A stretch of DNA of 7,744 bases from Clostridia bacterium (GTDB taxonomy: Bacteria; Bacillota; Clostridia; UMGS1883): NCBI GenBank assembly GCA_021202495.1, contig JAJQCX010000132.1:1-7744 (forward strand), given 5' to 3'. The position numbers were made by a program, and so were the translations under genes. Under the pieces are notes generated by a model that saw nothing but the letters and a program-made list of their open reading frames with translations, did not search any database and was not told the origin of the DNA. This document shows positions 6,661 through 7,744 of this stretch, piece after piece (position 1 is the stretch's first letter; the number at the start of each line of letters is the position of its first letter).

Positions 6661-7665
6661 AATCTTTAATCTGTTTATAAGTATTGTAACCGAAAATATC
6701 TTTCGCTCTTCCGAATAATCCCATTGCAGCAAGCCGTTGTATTTTTTCAAGGCTTTCCTTATATTATTCATTCCTATTCCGTGCATACTTTCGTCCGCTT
6801 TGGTTGTTTTCAATTTGGCATTTATAACAATCGGTTTTATGTCACAAGAATTTTCAATTTTTATTACTGTAAAGCATTCATTTGTTGTGCTTATGTTTAA
6901 AAATATTTTCTTTTCAACGCTTTTTTCACAGCTGTCCAACGTATTATTGATAAGATTTGAAAAAACAGTGACTACATCCATGTCCTGCAAAAAACTCAAA
7001 TCAGCTCTTATCGGGTCAATATAGAAGTCAATACCTTTGAGCTTACATTCATTCTTCTTTTTTGACAGCAATATATTCAGTATTTTATTGTTGGAAAACT
7101 TTGAAAACGGAATCGATCCCTCTGTTTCGCATATATCTCGAATATATTCTTTTGCCTCCTGCGAATTTTCATCAATCAAAGAATTTAAAACACCCAAATG
7201 TTCCTTTATATCATGGCGAAAGGCTCTCATTTGTTCATACTGTTCATTTAAAAGAGTATATTCCTCATACATTATTTTTTCTTTTTCAACAAATTCCTTC
7301 AAAGCGTCATTTTCCATCTCATTGCGAAATATTTTCTGATCGACGGTAAAAAGGAGCAAATTCAACAGCGCTATCAGTCCCACAATGACAGGCAGCCCTC
7401 CTGCGTTCAGCGGGAATAATAATATAATTATCAATATTGAAATAAACGGAATAAGCATGATTGCATATGAAACACTTCTTTGTAAGCCTTGCTTTCCGCC
7501 ATAAAATCTCGTTATACACATAATTTCTATCAATAACAACAATCGACTTGTGATTGTCAACACAAATGACTGCTGCTCCGAGAGCAATTCCGGTTCTATC
7601 GACATATTAAAAACAGGCGTTGCTATAACTATAAATTCATCAGCCATCATAAGTATAACCAGCAT
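6658..7665 (-). CDS. AgrC-like GHKL sensor histidine kinase, probably missing its N-terminus
   Basis: This 335-residue protein is a membrane sensor kinase of the AgrC/GHKL type, which phosphorylates a LytTR-type response regulator in known members. Seen: about four hydrophobic segments (roughly 1-19, 33-54, 64-85, 90-108), a charged, likely coiled-coil linker (112-148), the phosphoacceptor box FRHDIKEHL with H151, an N box NLINNTLDSCE (237-247) with N241, and a glycine box HGIGMNNI (295-302). Family members usually have around six helices and 420-440 residues, so about 100 N-terminal residues appear absent. The ATG at 7665 has no ribosome site; reading further upstream gives eight residues (KTAVFQSL) and then a TAA at 7692-7690, immediately next to a probable insertion-sequence end. 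A gene cut by insertion is the simplest reading, making this possibly a non-functional remnant. No partner regulator lies in the window. The kinase domain is clear; the truncation is inferred. Confidence 0.88.
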   Translation of the reverse strand: MLVILMMADEFIVIATPVFNMSIEPELLSEQQSFVLTITSRLLLLIEIMCITRFYGGKQGLQRSVSYAIMLIPFISILIIILLFPLNAGGLPVIVGLIALLNLLLFTVDQKIFRNEMENDALKEFVEKEKIMYEEYTLLNEQYEQMRAFRHDIKEHLGVLNSLIDENSQEAKEYIRDICETEGSIPFSKFSNNKILNILLSKKKNECKLKGIDFYIDPIRADLSFLQDMDVVTVFSNLINNTLDSCEKSVEKKIFLNISTTNECFTVIKIENSCDIKPIVINAKLKTTKADESMHGIGMNNIRKALKKYNGLLQWDYSEERKIFSVTILINRLKI

Positions 7666-7675
7666 TAAGCTTTGG

Positions 7676-7689
7676 AAAACCGCGGTTTT
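7676..7689. repeat. 14-bp perfect palindrome beside the insertion boundary
   Basis: AAAACCGCGGTTTT reads the same on both strands. It lies three bases from the proposed insertion-sequence end and overlaps codons that would belong to the upstream part of the kinase. It may be part of the insertion target or simply coding sequence. Confidence 0.6.
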
Positions 7690-7692
7690 TTA

Positions 7693-7744
7693 GGGTATGT
7701 CCCGCATTTTGTGTAAACTCCAAAACGGCAATATAATTCAAATA
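7693..7744. mobile_element. Probable terminal inverted repeat of an IS256-family insertion sequence, continuing past the window end
   Basis: From GGGTATGTCCC at 7693 to TTTTGTGTAAAC (7707-7718) the sequence resembles my memory of IS256-family (mutator-type) ends: a G at the tip, GTCC a few bases in, and TGTGTAAA starting 18 bases from the tip. Here GTCC falls at 7699-7702 and TGTGTAAA at 7710-7717, the same offsets. The kinase reading frame breaks right next to it. No transposase is visible in the remaining bases, so which end this is cannot be said. The exact boundary is uncertain by a base or two. Confidence 0.5.

Noticed and set aside
7037..7349. Plus-strand open frames of about 100 codons opposite the kinase
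   Set aside because: They are antisense to the conserved H box and linker of the kinase and encode only Phe/Ser-rich sequence without motifs.
1..7744. CRISPR array, defence system, tRNA or rRNA
   Set aside because: No regularly spaced repeats, tRNA-like cloverleaf or rRNA-like segments were noticed on either strand, and no gene has nuclease or toxin-antitoxin features.

Overview
The window looks like chromosomal DNA of a Gram-positive anaerobe of the class Clostridia, plausibly a gut or rumen Ruminococcaceae/Oscillospiraceae-type fibre degrader. This rests on the strong GGAGG-type ribosome binding site, AT-rich intergenic DNA, a large secreted multi-domain glycoside hydrolase with Clostridia-style accessory domains, and an AgrC-like GHKL kinase. 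No 16S rRNA or other taxonomic marker is present, so this is inference.

Layout. (1) Positions 18-1292 (+) encode a single-pass membrane protein. It has a duplicated extracytoplasmic domain and a C-terminal cysteine-rich module of four CxxCxG motifs, resembling a DnaJ-type zinc finger outside its usual context. A strong stem-loop follows at 1334-1365. (2) Positions 1378-2232 (-) encode an AraC-family regulator with an N-terminal cupin. (3) A 161-bp divergent control region (2233-2393) carries a pair of near-identical 13-bp direct repeats exactly 21 bp apart, overlapping candidate promoters on both strands. (4) Positions 2394-6611 (+) encode a 1405-residue secreted enzyme: a clan GH-A (GH39-like) catalytic barrel, three CBM6/35-like modules, an InlB-B-like repeat, a CBM4/9-like module, a bacterial Ig-like domain and a C-terminal beta domain. 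(5) A convergent hairpin (6609-6660) contains the stop codons of both flanking genes. (6) Positions 6658-7665 (-) encode an AgrC/GHKL sensor histidine kinase that appears to lack its N-terminal membrane helices. (7) From about 7693 to the window end the sequence resembles the terminal inverted repeat of an IS256-family insertion sequence, which may have cut the kinase gene.

How the genes work together. The AraC regulator and the big hydrolase form a divergent pair, a common arrangement for a sugar-responsive activator and its target. The operator-like repeats support regulation of the hydrolase and probable autoregulation. The hydrolase would act outside the cell on plant or host polysaccharide. 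No transporter or intracellular sugar-processing gene is visible. The membrane zinc-finger protein and the kinase are separated from this pair by terminators and show no obvious functional link to it. The kinase's response regulator is not in the window. I found no tRNA, rRNA, CRISPR array, riboswitch or defence system.
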